Shown here one piece after another: positions 1 through 11,588 of a stretch of DNA of 64,000 nucleotides (positions within the stretch are counted from its first letter, which is position 1; each line of letters opens with the position of its first letter). The position numbers were made by a program, and so were the translations under genes. Source of the stretch: Filobasidium wieringae (Eukaryota; Basidiomycota; Tremellomycetes; Filobasidiales; Filobasidiaceae). The notes below the pieces were generated by a model. It was not told the DNA's origin. It saw only the letters and a program-made list of their open reading frames with translations, and searched no databases. The stretch lies in the NCBI GenBank assembly GCA_001600055.1, contig BCIV01000011.1, positions 1 to 64,000 on the forward strand. Reading direction: 5' to 3'.

Positions 1-1
1 A

Positions 2-121
2 GAGTGCAGGAAGGTGTTTGAGGAGTGGCGCAGCCTGATGGCAGTCGGATCTTACGAGTTCCTGCTCAAGAGACTCTCACTTCTACTGCTTAGAGCTCGT
101 TTCAGGCACTTTGAAGCGTGA
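2..121 (+). CDS. C-terminal fragment of an unknown protein, cut by the window edge
   Basis: An open frame runs from base 2 to a TGA at 119-121 and reads 39 residues, beginning ECRKVFEEWRS and ending RARFRHFEA. It is rich in Leu, Arg and Phe and looks like the tail of a longer protein that starts left of the window. It is on the same strand as the OTU ORF that begins about 150 bp downstream, so the two could be successive genes of one mobile element or parts of one spliced gene. No family is recognisable from this much sequence. It may also be a chance open frame. Confidence 0.35.
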   Translation, partial: ECRKVFEEWRSLMAVGSYEFLLKRLSLLLLRARFRHFEA

Positions 122-226
122 GGAAACAGGAGGAAGTAGTTTACAAGGTGCACGACTCGTTTGAATGGCTAGGAATCGAATACACCTTGTAACTAGACAC
201 TCTCTACTGTACTACACCATGTTCTA

Positions 227-251
227 CCCCTAACCCCTAACCCCTAACCCC
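227..251. repeat. Telomere-like CCCCTAA repeat, 3.5 units
   Basis: Three and a half perfect copies of CCCCTAA (TTAGGGG on the other strand) lie head to tail. Tremellales telomeres are built from TTAGGGG/TTAGGGGG-type units, so this is an interstitial or element-borne telomere-like tract. It ends 21 bp before the ATG of the OTU ORF and therefore lies in its 5' untranslated or promoter region. The C-rich strand reads left to right, the orientation expected at a left-hand chromosome end. Confidence 0.85.
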
Positions 252-272
252 GATGTCACTCAGCTGGACTTC

Positions 273-2441
273 ATGGCTGGTCAATATACTCTTTCTTCTA
301 GGCCTCAAGCAGAACAGGATGAACAAATAAGGGCTCTCCGTCCAAGTCTTATGGATGTTGACAAGATGGAGATTTGTGTGTCTCCTGCCTATTACTTGTC
401 TCAATGTGGGTCTCCAATTGCAGTCGTCCGATTGTCATCTCATGCACCCAGAGCCAAGAAGAGCTGGACTGGAGATGATGATGCAGACTTTCATCGATGG
501 CTTCTACTGGCAGAGTCCAACCATCAACTATGGGTTGAACCTGAATACAAGGACAGGTTCTATCAGGAACTCAAGAAATTCAGGATCGTCAACCCTGCTG
601 CAGCTGATTGGGTCTCAACCTATGGCAGTGCCTTGGTACCTGTTGGTATCTTTGTTCATTGTCTGAATCGAGCAAGATGTCCTACTATCCGCTTGAAGTT
701 ATATGGGCAGAAGTTACCATNGAGGATGCCATACTTGACAAGGGAACCAGCTCAGCCTGATCACCAGATGGCACATCTCAACGAGTGGGACATTGGTATC
801 ACCTTCAAATCTCCATTGATCTACCTATTCAAGCCAACTGTTGGAAAGACATCAGCAATGTCTTGCTATCCGATGGTCAATCCTCTGTCTAGAGACTATG
901 GGTCAATCCAAACTTTCATCAACTGGAATGACACTCGATACAAGGTGAAGATCTATCCTCGACTTGTTCACACCATCAAGTCATTCAACAGTCGTCTTCA
1001 AGGAGAAACACCGGCTACTCTCTTTGGAGTAAAGAAGAGGGCTAAAGCATGTGTGCAAATGGTCCAAAGATTAGCCAATATACCTAATGCTGAGCTGGGA
1101 GGCTTCCGTATTGAGGTATCTGTACAGGCACCTACCCTTGATATTGCAAAGAGGTGGGTTGAACAAACACCTTTGCTGAACATCAACTTCTGGAGGGAAC
1201 CATGGGGACAAGGGGTGGAAGGACAGAAGATAGATGTTCTCCTTACCAATAAAGAATCACTTCTACTGAATGCCAACTGGATCATTGGAAGAGGCTATAG
1301 GCTAAAGCATCTGAAGGGAAGGGATGGGTACAAGCCGACAAAGATACAGCGACAAGTTGTGGCAGACATCTTGTCATCTCTTGGATGGAACGCTGGGAAA
1401 TCAAAGCCCTCCCTTTCCCTTGACAAGAAAGCATGGTGGTGTGGAGAGGATAGAGAACAGGAACAACAACCAATTGACCTTGATGGCCAAGTTGGTAAAG
1501 TTATCTCTCATCTCAACCAGAACTACAGGGGAAAAGAAGGAATCAAAGCATTACTTGCTATTCTCCGAAATCGACACCATCTTGGATATATCCCTTGTCA
1601 GATCAACAACACTCACAAGTATCAGATCTGTGATTGGAACCCATTCAGGATGCGCTGCAAAGTGCCAACCTGTAAACACAACATGAGTGAGGGCCAGTCT
1701 TTCCGATGGTTTGCTCAGTTGATTGTCAATGGAGATGTCCCTGAACAAGCGGTAGGACTTGGAGTCCAAAGACCATTGGATGAACCTCCTCCCAGTCCTT
1801 TGCAACACTATCAACAAGCTCAGGATCTNATACCTATTGAGGNGGAAGTCATCCATACCGTCCAATTCACTAAGGACACTGGAATCCTCAAGAGGAAGAG
1901 GGATGATATGGGACATGGAAGACGTGTCAAGTTTGACAAGGTACACCATACACCTAGTCCTCCCATCTCTGACAGGACTATTCAAGGCATCCCTATCAGA
2001 GACCTTGTCGCAATCACTGGCACTACTCGCCCATGCTACCGGAGTAACANCATTCCAGGAGATGGTGCCTGCATGTTCTCTGCCTTTGCTGTTGGACTTG
2101 CTGATGGAAGGAGCAACTCTTTCAGCCTTAGGACAGATGCTACCAGATGGATGGCAGAACATGCTGAGGATTACATGTGGACGGTGGTCGCAAAGGAGGG
2201 AGAAAGTCAGCCAGCTGCATTGAGAAGGTACTTGGGAAGGATGAAAAGGACTGATGAGTGGGGTGATGAGAGGGTCTTGAATGCCTTGTGCAGTAGACAC
2301 AAGGTCAGGGTAGCTGTCTTGAAGGACTTGGGNAATGGTAGGAAGATGTGGGTGCGCTATGGTGACAGATCACCTGAGCAAAGGCGGTTCTTGCTATATC
2401 TGTCAGGGCAACACTATGAGAACTTGTATGAGGACAAGTAG
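273..2441 (+). CDS. Large protein with C-terminal OTU-type cysteine peptidase domain; probable mobile-element or subtelomeric gene
   Basis: This is a single uninterrupted frame of 722 codons, unusual here because most neighbouring genes are intron-rich. Residues 590 to the end fit the OTU fold: Asp597 and Cys600 in the GDGACMF motif, a Trp-Gly segment (DEWGDERVLNAL) about 65 residues later, and His714 in GQHYENL near the C-terminus. These are the expected catalytic Asp, Cys and His positions of OTU deubiquitinase-like peptidases. The first 580 residues match no family I know; a segment near KKRAKACVQMVQRL followed by ELGGFRIEVSV looks conserved-like. OTU domains are carried by several eukaryotic mobile elements, including some Helitron-like ones, which suggests an element protein, but no transposase or helicase motif is visible here. 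Five undetermined bases (721, 1830, 1843, 2050, 2333) fall inside the frame. The ATG at 273 is the first in the frame. Confidence 0.7.
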   Translation: MAGQYTLSSRPQAEQDEQIRALRPSLMDVDKMEICVSPAYYLSQCGSPIAVVRLSSHAPRAKKSWTGDDDADFHRWLLLAESNHQLWVEPEYKDRFYQELKKFRIVNPAAADWVSTYGSALVPVGIFVHCLNRARCPTIRLKLYGQKLPXRMPYLTREPAQPDHQMAHLNEWDIGITFKSPLIYLFKPTVGKTSAMSCYPMVNPLSRDYGSIQTFINWNDTRYKVKIYPRLVHTIKSFNSRLQGETPATLFGVKKRAKACVQMVQRLANIPNAELGGFRIEVSVQAPTLDIAKRWVEQTPLLNINFWREPWGQGVEGQKIDVLLTNKESLLLNANWIIGRGYRLKHLKGRDGYKPTKIQRQVVADILSSLGWNAGKSKPSLSLDKKAWWCGEDREQEQQPIDLDGQVGKVISHLNQNYRGKEGIKALLAILRNRHHLGYIPCQINNTHKYQICDWNPFRMRCKVPTCKHNMSEGQSFRWFAQLIVNGDVPEQAVGLGVQRPLDEPPPSPLQHYQQAQDXIPIEXEVIHTVQFTKDTGILKRKRDDMGHGRRVKFDKVHHTPSPPISDRTIQGIPIRDLVAITGTTRPCYRSNXIPGDGACMFSAFAVGLADGRSNSFSLRTDATRWMAEHAEDYMWTVVAKEGESQPAALRRYLGRMKRTDEWGDERVLNALCSRHKVRVAVLKDLXNGRKMWVRYGDRSPEQRRFLLYLSGQHYENLYEDK

Positions 2442-2689
2442 ATTGTATTAGTAGTGTAGTCATATGTGTCTATGGAACCATTCAACTGGATAGGATGGGG
2501 ATCAGTAGGAACATCACGTGTTCTAGCCATTGAGTTCAGCTTTGCAAGTGAAATTTCACAAGTCATGTTCGAAAAAAAAAAATGAAATTTAAAATTTGGT
2601 CACAAGAGTACATTTCCAGATGTTACATTTCGGTCCATCTTTAACTTTTTTTTTTTCAAAATTGCGCTCAAAAACGGGTTTTATGGCCC
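2442..2689. other. Non-coding, A/T-tract-rich stretch downstream of the OTU ORF
   Basis: No gene is visible. It contains a CACGTG hexamer near 2516, an 11-A run at about 2572-2582 and an 11-T run at about 2648-2658. The sequence is clearly more AT-rich than the gene arm to the right and is probably the 3' flank of the OTU gene or element. Confidence 0.5.
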
Positions 2690-2825
2690 TAGCGCCGTCA
2701 GTTTATGATTTCCCGCCAGATATTGAGTATATCCTGAGAGCTGAGAAAAATGCGCATTCAGTCATACCTAACATATTTGGTTCACATGATGTTGCAAAAA
2801 CCCCCGCCCCCGGAATCCCCCTATA
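2690..2825 (-). pseudogene. Decayed relic of an unknown coding sequence, paralogous to 55,045-55,272
   Basis: Read on the minus strand, a frame here gives CAFFSALRIY and, after an in-frame stop, TDGAR. The open frame at 55,045-55,272 gives CAFFTALLIY and TDGVG in the same positions. The DNA also matches, for example the block around GAGAGCTG.GAAAAA and the C-rich end near CCCCCGG. The left copy has stops and frame changes, so it is dead. The family is unknown to me; the right copy is hydrophobic over about 35 residues and may have been a membrane protein. The relic lies between the OTU ORF and the first normal genes. Confidence 0.45.
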
Positions 2826-2864
2826 ACATCTATATGTACATCATGGTTCCTGCTATTCTAGAGA

Positions 2865-3145
2865 TCAGTTGAGACCAGAAAACCGGAGCGCGAAGGCTAT
2901 CAGCCCCGGGATATCGAGTGCCTGGGCGAACCTGGCGGGCAGCTCACCTGGCCCAATTCGTTGATGTCAAAGACTTGACTGTATCCGCGTTCTCTCTGGC
3001 TTGAACATGGATTCATATCCATCCCACAAAGGACAGTCGGCGATGCGTCAGGTGTGAGGCTCGACTGATCGAAGTTCACCTTTAACAATTGCCCAAACGT
3101 TTCCCCTTGCCACCTCACGCGTCCCTGGTCCCGATCTGCTTATCA
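2865..3145 (-). CDS. Possible terminal exons of an unknown small gene or gene fragment
   Basis: On the minus strand an open stretch (about 2955-3118) reads GETFGQLLKVNFDQSS, later GYSQVFDINELGQ. It is followed by a good donor (GTGAGC), an acceptor (CCCAG) and a short exon ALDIPGLIAFALRFSGLN with a stop at 2865-2867. Codon content looks protein-like, but no start or upstream exon joins it convincingly. It lies about 45 bp from the relic to its left, so it may be the surviving end of a gene truncated by an insertion. No domain is recognised. Confidence 0.25.
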
Positions 3146-3734
3146 AGCTATCGCAGGATAGAGATGCTGGTAAAGTCCTCGTTCGTGGTCCGCATCGCTA
3201 GCTGCGTATTCTGTATCATACGGATCAGGCAAGATGAAGGCAGTAAACACATCACACACAAAGCTTAAACTGAGTGTAGCGGCTTACTTACGCCCTGGAT
3301 GTTGACCTGCAAATGGTAGATGTCGACTAGGCATGAGCAGTGCCTAATAACGATTCTGCTGATCAGGATGATCTGCGTGCCTTTTAAACGTATCTCGGTG
3401 CGAGTCACATATGGTGCGCCCTTTTCCTAAAAAATTCGAAATCGATACAGCGAGCTGGATCTTAAGTTATCGCTTGTACAAATGGTGTATTCATGTACAA
3501 ACGATATTCAGAACGTAGTCGCCGACAACGCTACCGCAATGAGGCTGTGCTCCCGAACGCGACTCTGATATCCAATCATGTACAAAAGGGATTCGGCCCG
3601 ACAGCTTTACAGCTTGCGCTTACTCGTCAAAACGACGTCTGGGCAACGAACGCCAAACACTACGAGATCAGCCCATAAACCGCCACAAAGATCAGCGTCC
3701 ACTCGATCATATATCTGCAATCGTGACACAAAGC
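3146..3734. other. Intergenic stretch with possible exon pieces
   Basis: No complete gene is visible. On the minus strand there are splice-like signals, for example a donor GTAAGTAAG after VNIQG near 3291, followed by an open stretch ending in a stop and containing TTNEDFTSISILR at about 3152-3208. These could be the end of a small gene whose start I cannot place. Confidence 0.3.
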
Positions 3735-6472
3735 TTACGCGCATCGGTTCAAGAAGGTTTGATCGACCGGGGCAAATCGGTTATCGGGCTCGCTGTTGGA
3801 CTCCGTGACATTATAGACCTTTTGGATAGGCGGCTTTGCGTTTGGGCGGGTAAGATCCTCGTGAATTCGAGGCCAAGCAGCCAACCCGATATCACCTGAG
3901 GTATGACAAAGGTTGAAAGCGTCAACACGCCGGGAAGAGCGAGATCAGTAGCTCGCCCAGCTCACCGTTTTTAGTAGCAAAATTGACGACATAATTCCTC
4001 ATGATGGCGGTTTCCTCTTCCACGGGGGTTCCAATCTGTCCGCCTGTACGATGAGAAGTCAGTAGTGATACTAGCGCAAAGATATACCAGAAGAGCTTAC
4101 TAAGGAAGTAAATGGCAAGGCTTAAAGACCGCAGCGGAGGTCAGGTTGATCTCTAGAATGGAAGCTATCAACGCCCTACTCACTCATCGCCATGGTCGTT
4201 GTGTCTAGGAATAACATTCAATGACTAGGGGAGGGGAAGGGGGTTAGCATGTCGCGACACCGGTAGAGGAACTAACCGCACCAAGTAGCTTGGCCGAACG
4301 TGGAAAGAAGCAAAATCAAGGCCGTTACAGGCAAGGCTACTGTCACCGTACCTGTCCGTTTCACGCAAAGAGTCAGTCATGGTGCCAATCAACGCAAAAG
4401 CCTTGACGACTTGCATTTGCTGCAATCGGAGATCGGCGGTAGCAAAATCGTTGGCAGGATAGGCAGCGAGAATGTTATCGATTATAGTATCGTTGTAACC
4501 GAATTGTTCCCTTGCCCAGGACACGATCCCAGCCTCAGACGTAACGCCAATCGGATAGAGTGGATTGTCAACAGGGTAGAGAGCTTCCTTCTCCTGAATG
4601 TTCACCCAGAGCTTGTCGATGTTGGAAATTCCTCGAGAGATCAGACGGGTAGGTAGATCCGTGATTACTACGATCCCGTCAGAGGTCAGGGGCAAGCAAG
4701 GGAGTCTAGATCAACAACCCGGATCCTCACTCTCGTCATCGACCATAGGGTTCAAAACAAAGGCGCTTTAACCAGGATTGCGGCCGGCGTCAGTATGTCG
4801 GGCTTGATCGTAGTCGCGGACAATGGAACTGACCCAGCTTGTCGCCCAGGCACAAGGGCGTTGTACTGGTACACCATGTCGGTGATGTTAAGCCCAGTCA
4901 GACATTGCAGCGTATTTGTGGACGTTGCACATCCAGTCACGTTCACGATTTGATTGTACAAGATCTGATTTTAGTGTTGTAGGTTCCCAATGATTTCAGC
5001 TCAAGAGAATACGTATAGGACGATTCGTTTTCAACTGACCTGAGTGGGTTCGTCGTCATAACGCCACTGCTGGCCCTGGTATACGCTGAGAGCGATAGCG
5101 TTCTTGAAGAGGGGTGGATTTGTCTGCCCTCCGTCCGCGACGGCCTGTGATGTGGTTCACATGATGACGCAGGCCATTCAGCCGGCGGGATCGAGCGCCA
5201 AGGAGGGATAAGATAAACGAATCAGACGACGATACGGGAACCAAGGGAGGTGGTAGACGGAAGATGTCAAGCGAGATTGAGCGTGGTTGCCTATCAACAA
5301 ATCCAGTAGGCTCGAGACTCACATGCTGAAGGATACTTTGAGCTCCAGCAGATTCACCCATTATAGTTACTCGCTCGGGGTCACCTCCAAACTATAGGCC
5401 AGAGCAGAGGACGAGCGAAAGAAACACCTCCTTGTGTGAGCGATGATAGCCAAGGAGATGATGTCCGTCGCTGACCTTGTGAATATTTTGTCGGACCCAT
5501 CGGAAAGCTTCTCTCTGATCCACTATCAGAATCGTGATACGATTGCTCCTACCTCAGTAAGCGATACGGTGTCTGCATCTGGTCTTCTCCGCCGTACTCA
5601 CACAAACCGGCATTTACGACAGCACCTTCTTTAATCTCTGACCCACCAAGCCATCCGAGCGGTCCCAATCGATACTGGATACTGATGAAAACAAAGTTAC
5701 TGCCCGGGCTTCGGTACAAATTATCGGCTAGATGCAAAAGGAGCGGTGGTGCAGTCGACGATCAAGAGCTTGTTAGCCTTTGGAGGTTGCGATCCCGTAA
5801 CACCATCAGGACCTACGAGTGTAAGTGAATGAATTTCCGTTTGCATATCTGCGTAACGAAAAGTCGACGAATTATAAGAGTCAGTATGATGTCGGTTTCT
5901 TGGCTCAAGTGGTTCGGCCAGACGGTGATGCACGATCGTACCACATCGGTACTTACCCTCCACCGTGGATGTAAAGCAAAACGGGTAATTTGGCACCTTT
6001 CGACGGATCAGCGCCGGCAGGCAAGTGAACATCCAAGCTTAGACAATCTTCCGACGTGAGAATGTCGTTGGCCTTGGGATCCGCGACTATACCGTCGGTA
6101 GCCCATTGCCAGCATTGAGCGGCAGGAACAGTGGCGTTCAATAGCGGAGGTATGTTGGACTGCGAAGCGATTGGCAAGGGAGCTTGAAAGCGTAGAGATC
6201 CTAGACCAGAGCGACCCTGAGCTCAGTGACCTCGATGCAAAGGCTCTTCAGATGCAAGGCTTACCGACTGGGCCTTGAGCGAACTTGATTCCCCACCAAC
6301 TATAACGCTGACTGGTGGCGTTATAGGTACCTTGAAGTTTGGTGTATCCCAAGTCAACAACGGTCGGGCTTGCAGATGATTTACCAATACTAGCCGCTTG
6401 GCCAGTCGATGCATTGCTCAACAAGGTGAGCAGAGAAACGAGGGAGACGATGAAGGATCCGACCATTGTCAT
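3735..6472 (-). CDS. Secreted type-B carboxylesterase/lipase (COesterase family)
   Basis: This is a multi-exon alpha/beta-hydrolase with about ten exons. The ATG at 6472 starts a signal peptide (hydrophobic run VSLLTLLSNA). Next come the N-terminal family segment ending IKFAQGPVG, the disulfide/EDCL motif SEDCLSLDV, the oxyanion-hole HGGG (about 5955), QYRLGPLGW and the nucleophile elbow GESAG (about 5350). The final His lies in the HNDHGDE segment, and the protein ends VDQTFLNRCA at the stop in 3735-3737. All introns inferred are short GT-AG introns, some with CTAAC branch sites. The family hydrolyses carboxylic esters or lipids, and the signal peptide puts the enzyme outside the cell. The substrate cannot be inferred. 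Alternatives within the family are a lipase or a feruloyl-type esterase. The family call is firm; individual exon edges are approximate. Confidence 0.85.
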
Positions 6473-7078
6473 GAGTGTACCTTGTCCGTGAGTGCTTCCG
6501 ACGAGGGATGGGCTCAGAAGGTTTCAGAAACAGAGACAGCGATGTCGGTCAAGAATCTGCAGGTACTTGTACCTATATCTAATCGCTCATTTCGTCAGCC
6601 GCGATGACGAACAAGTAGATCAGGCCGGGCACAGACCGACTCACGTCCGTAATAGTATAGCATGGGTCCCCGCACTCTCCGGTACATGCCGGAAGTCACG
6701 TGCACCGTTGAGCGCACGGCATTACCCGTTGCATGACCGGCTGTTCATTCGAGTGATCCTAAGCCCTGTTGTGCGAAGCCGGCATTCGAGGAGCCGGTTG
6801 GATGGCTGGATGTCTTCGACCTTGCCGTGGATACGTTTAGCAGGCTGTCGAGTAGCAGCTGTTTCCGCACTCGCACAGTTTGGCTGGCGCCCTGATCAAG
6901 CAGAACAGTCTTCGTCGGAAGTCTCATGGTCCATCGTGAGTTCCAGTACGTCTCGGTAGTCAAGAACGAGAAGACCAGGATCTCGAAGCACGATTTCGGC
7001 ATCTTATGTTCAGATTGGCGCATGTTATGAGATACATCGGGATGGCTCATGGGGTCTGGCGAATACAAACGATACATA
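6473..7078. other. Intergenic region upstream of the esterase
   Basis: It holds the promoter of the minus-strand esterase and the 3' end of the minus-strand SGNH hydrolase gene. Open frames here have no conserved features. I see no further gene. Confidence 0.5.
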
Positions 7079-7955
7079 CTAAGATCTGAGAAGCTCGACG
7101 ATGGCGTCGGCAATAGCTTGCATTCCCTCCAACTTTGGATGATAGGGTGCGCTTTGTCTATTGAACTCGGCCCCGGTGACCCAAGGTTGATCCGTATCAG
7201 ATTCGTGACCGATCCCAAGCTGAGATGCCTTGATCAAGTCCGCTCCCGATCCCTTGACTGCTTCCTCGAAAGCTCGATCCATCTGTGCCGCTATCGCTCG
7301 AACAGCATCGATATCTGATCGGCTGAGCGGGAGAGTATCACTTGGTGTCGCGGACGTGCTGAAAACGGGGAGGTAATCAACGACGATGATCCGAGCGTTG
7401 GGAGCTGCCGCCTTTGTCGCGGATATGAGACGCTTGAGGTCGTTGATGAGCTTGGTAACATCTTCTTCCGTCACTTTGGCTATTTCACAGTCGCCTAGAA
7501 CGTAGAGGAGAGGTGTCGACAAGATCCCGAGTTTCTTTTGCAAGTTGGCCTTGATGATTGCTTTGGAGGTCGATCCGCTGTATCTGAGGTTATTACCGCC
7601 TGAAAGAAATCGTTCAGATGACGAGTCAGCTGTCCTGTTCATATCGATCTCCAGCTCAGATGGACCCACCCGCTGTGATCGTTACGAGATCTGCGTCACT
7701 AGGAACTCCTTGAATTTGAGGTGGGAACGCTTCGACGAACGGGTTGAATGACATGACCGGTTTCTGAGGTATATCGAGGATAGTCTCGGTAGTCGCTCCG
7801 GAGACGGTCAGATCAGTGATCTTGGCGTTTAGTGCCTGAGCTACGAGATTGGCATAGTTCCGACCTGATCTACCTGCTCCGGCATTGGTGATAGGTTGAA
7901 TGCCAGGACCTGCTGCGAACGAGCTTCCGAGCGCGACGATGTGCTTGATTGGCAT
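7079..7955 (-). CDS. SGNH/GDSL-family esterase
   Basis: There are two exons (7955-7670 and 7599-7079), joined across a 70-bp GT-AG intron, giving 268 residues. The N-terminus has block I of SGNH hydrolases (ALGSSFAAGPG, nucleophile Ser). Block III is formed exactly over the splice junction (TITAGGNNL, with the oxyanion Gly/Asn). Block V near the C-terminus supplies the catalytic Asp/His in an APYHPKLEG segment. The start was taken at MPIKHIV, which gives the usual short lead-in before block I; an upstream in-frame ATG would add 17 residues that look like a leader of no clear type. No strong signal peptide is visible, so the protein may be intracellular. Members hydrolyse esters, lipids or acetyl groups; the substrate is unknown. 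Confidence 0.85.
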
Positions 7956-8529
7956 GATGAACGTTGATGTGAGGTGGACTGCTGTACAATCAGCAATCTG
8001 ATGCAAGGCTCGAGCTAACTATCGATTGGTCATGGATAATCACAGTAGAGTATCGAATCATTCCAGCCCTACGATACCCGTGGTCCAGTGTATTACCGAG
8101 AAGAGGCAGTCGGCTCCCGTTGTTACCTGATTAGGTCGATTTGATGTGTCACCAGTCTTGCAAGCATGCTGTTCCTGCATTCCATAATGCAAAGATTCGA
8201 CTTCCACGGGCCATTGAACATCGACTGGTCTTAGACTCCTACTATGATATCAACGGGGCCAGAGGTCCGAAGCTGTAGCGAGGTTTTGTAGAGCCAGTCG
8301 ATGAGTGATCTACGAAAGGCTGTGAACGTTGTGGATGTTGTTTTTGCATATCCAAACGCGATTCAACACCGGGATGTTGGACCTATCGAGCATGGCTCGT
8401 AGACTTCTGCCAACCGTCTTCACCCTTTTGTTTGCTGCTTAGAAGAGATTCTCCTCTTGTCACTCACTCTGACCACTTCGGACGTTCATGTCACACGTCA
8501 TACAAATGCCTGCAATCTCTAATTCCATC
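7956..8529. promoter_or_regulatory. Divergent promoter region between SGNH hydrolase and DPM1
   Basis: A 574-bp gap separates two genes that start in opposite directions. No repeated motif or conserved ORF was recognised. Confidence 0.4.
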
Positions 8530-9696
<1,167 letters not shown>

Positions 9697-9971
9697 GGAC
9701 GGAATGAGGTTCTACGAGATCAAGAAACATTACGACCTACCATGACGTTGCAACGGGCGTTGATCGCTTGTGCATGTACGACCGAGGATTTCTATTATTG
9801 AATACCATACTTGATGCGTCTTGTGAGCATCATCCGAGAGAAACAGAGATTACAATCTAAACGACAGCTGCGACAACGCTTGAATCTTTACATTACCAAC
9901 TGGGCTTGACGTTACAACCAGAATCGATCGCTTTCTCTGCTCGTGCTACTTCTACTGAATACGTGTCGAGA

Positions 9972-11588
9972 TCAGGCCAACGCCCTAGCTCTAGCAGCCG
10001 CTCGCAAGACCATGAGCTGCAGGAGAGGTAAAGATGATCTAAGTCAGGTATTGATTCGACGCGAGCTACCTACTGTACTGACCTTCTTGACAAACTCGAA
10101 GATCCTCCTTTGAGCGACAAAGAGGAAGGAAGCGGTAAGGACGGATTGTAAGAGCTTGGTACCGATTCCTGCGTAGAGACCTGGGGTCATAAAGGAAGTG
10201 TATGAGATTTCGGTCGTTGATATCGATCGCGATCCTACTAACCGCTCAACCCTTCTTCCCTGAGGATCTGAAGGATAGCCTGGATTGATGATTTGTATTG
10301 ATGAGTTGAAGCTTGCTGTGAAAGATGGTGGTAAGTGTCAAGAGAATTGGATGCACACCGTCCGACTTACCAGACGACTCTTCACGACGATCTGTGAGCA
10401 AAGAGTCAGTAAAGGGTCGTAAGAGATGGACGAAGGCGACAATGTACTCACGTAAGGATAAGTCCCTCCCGTAGCGATGGCTTTGGCGACGGCACCCAAC
10501 CAGAACACGTCGAGATCGCCCAAAGGTGCCTTCCGACCTGTCTTTCTGGTCTGATAGCTCTGGTAGATTTGTACGAGTTGCTCAAAGGCGGTGTACTGAA
10601 TGAAAGACCGTTCAGTTGAGTGTATTGAAGAGCGATAGGAGCTGAGACGCTTACCTGCAAGACCGGGTTGATGACTAGCACTAATGCAGGTCCGATACCT
10701 CTCCAGAGTGCCTAAAGATAAGGTATCTAGATATGAGACGGATTCATGACGATTGCTGTTGAAGGTACCAGCCCACCTTGATGCCCTTGTCTTGAATGAT
10801 TTCCATTGCAGATTCGACCATACCAGGCTTGCGTTTCGTTACCTTGTTGCCGGACTGGCTCTTGTCCTGCGAGTAAGAGTGGGGAGTGAGTGAGTCATTC
10901 AAGTGATGAGCAATGCATGAAACAGACCTCTACTGCGCCTCGAGTGGCTTGATGCGTCTGAATGAGCCAGATGGGATTGGTGATGATGGTGGTAGCCGCT
11001 CCTTTTCGTCCGAACAGACGCTGATGAGTACTGACAGACACACCAGATATTGATACGAAGAATTATCACTACTGACCAGCAATGGTACTCGCTAGCATCA
11101 TCTGACCAGTACTAGGCTTTGTGGTCCCTACACGACCGAGAATGATCCTCTTGGACTCCTCGACTGGGAACGAGGCAGAGCGGGTCAAGGTTGATCTCTT
11201 GACTATCGTGAACGAGTACACTCACGGAATAGGTAGAAGACGGTGTTGGTCACTGCGATACCGGCGATACTACTCTCCAGACCGGCATACAGTCCGGCCA
11301 GACCTTCCTTCTTGAGGATTTCCAGAGCGGCCTCTACGGGGGATTGATTCGATTTCTTTGCTCGGACTGCTGATCTTGTGCTGAGGACTATGAGAGGGCT
11401 GCAATATTCGGTGTGATCAATTGAAATCGTATCTGAGTTGATGCTAGAATTGCCTACTAAGTCAGAGTCTGCGTGCCGATGATGGATCAGTGAACGTGAA
11501 TGATGAACAGGCGCAAGGAGATGGTACTTGCCATGCTGACCGCCCCTCCCAGTCCTCCAGCTACGGCGTGAATTACAGAGTCGCTCAT
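9972..11588 (-). CDS. Mitochondrial-carrier-family transporter, peroxisomal adenine-nucleotide type (PMP34/Ant1-like)
   Basis: This is a multi-exon minus-strand gene starting MSDSVIHAVAGGLGGAV (ATG at 11588) and ending RAAARARALA at 9972. Three carrier repeats can be followed: repeat 1 with YPLIVLSTR and GLYAGLESSIAG; repeat 2 with ITNPIWLIQTHQATRG and ALWRGIGPALVLVINP; repeat 3 with TYPYIVVKSRL and GLSGLYAGIGTKLLQS. The NPIW form of the second signature and the LSTR first signature resemble the peroxisomal ATP carriers (SLC25A17, yeast Ant1), which feed ATP for fatty-acid activation. That assignment is inference from motif style; the carrier family itself is certain. It shares a divergent promoter with the small GPI-type protein to the right. 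Confidence 0.8.

Noticed and set aside
2868..3808. Plus-strand ORFs such as those at 3493 and 3578
   Set aside because: They overlap each other in different frames, show no motif and overlap the esterase 3' end.
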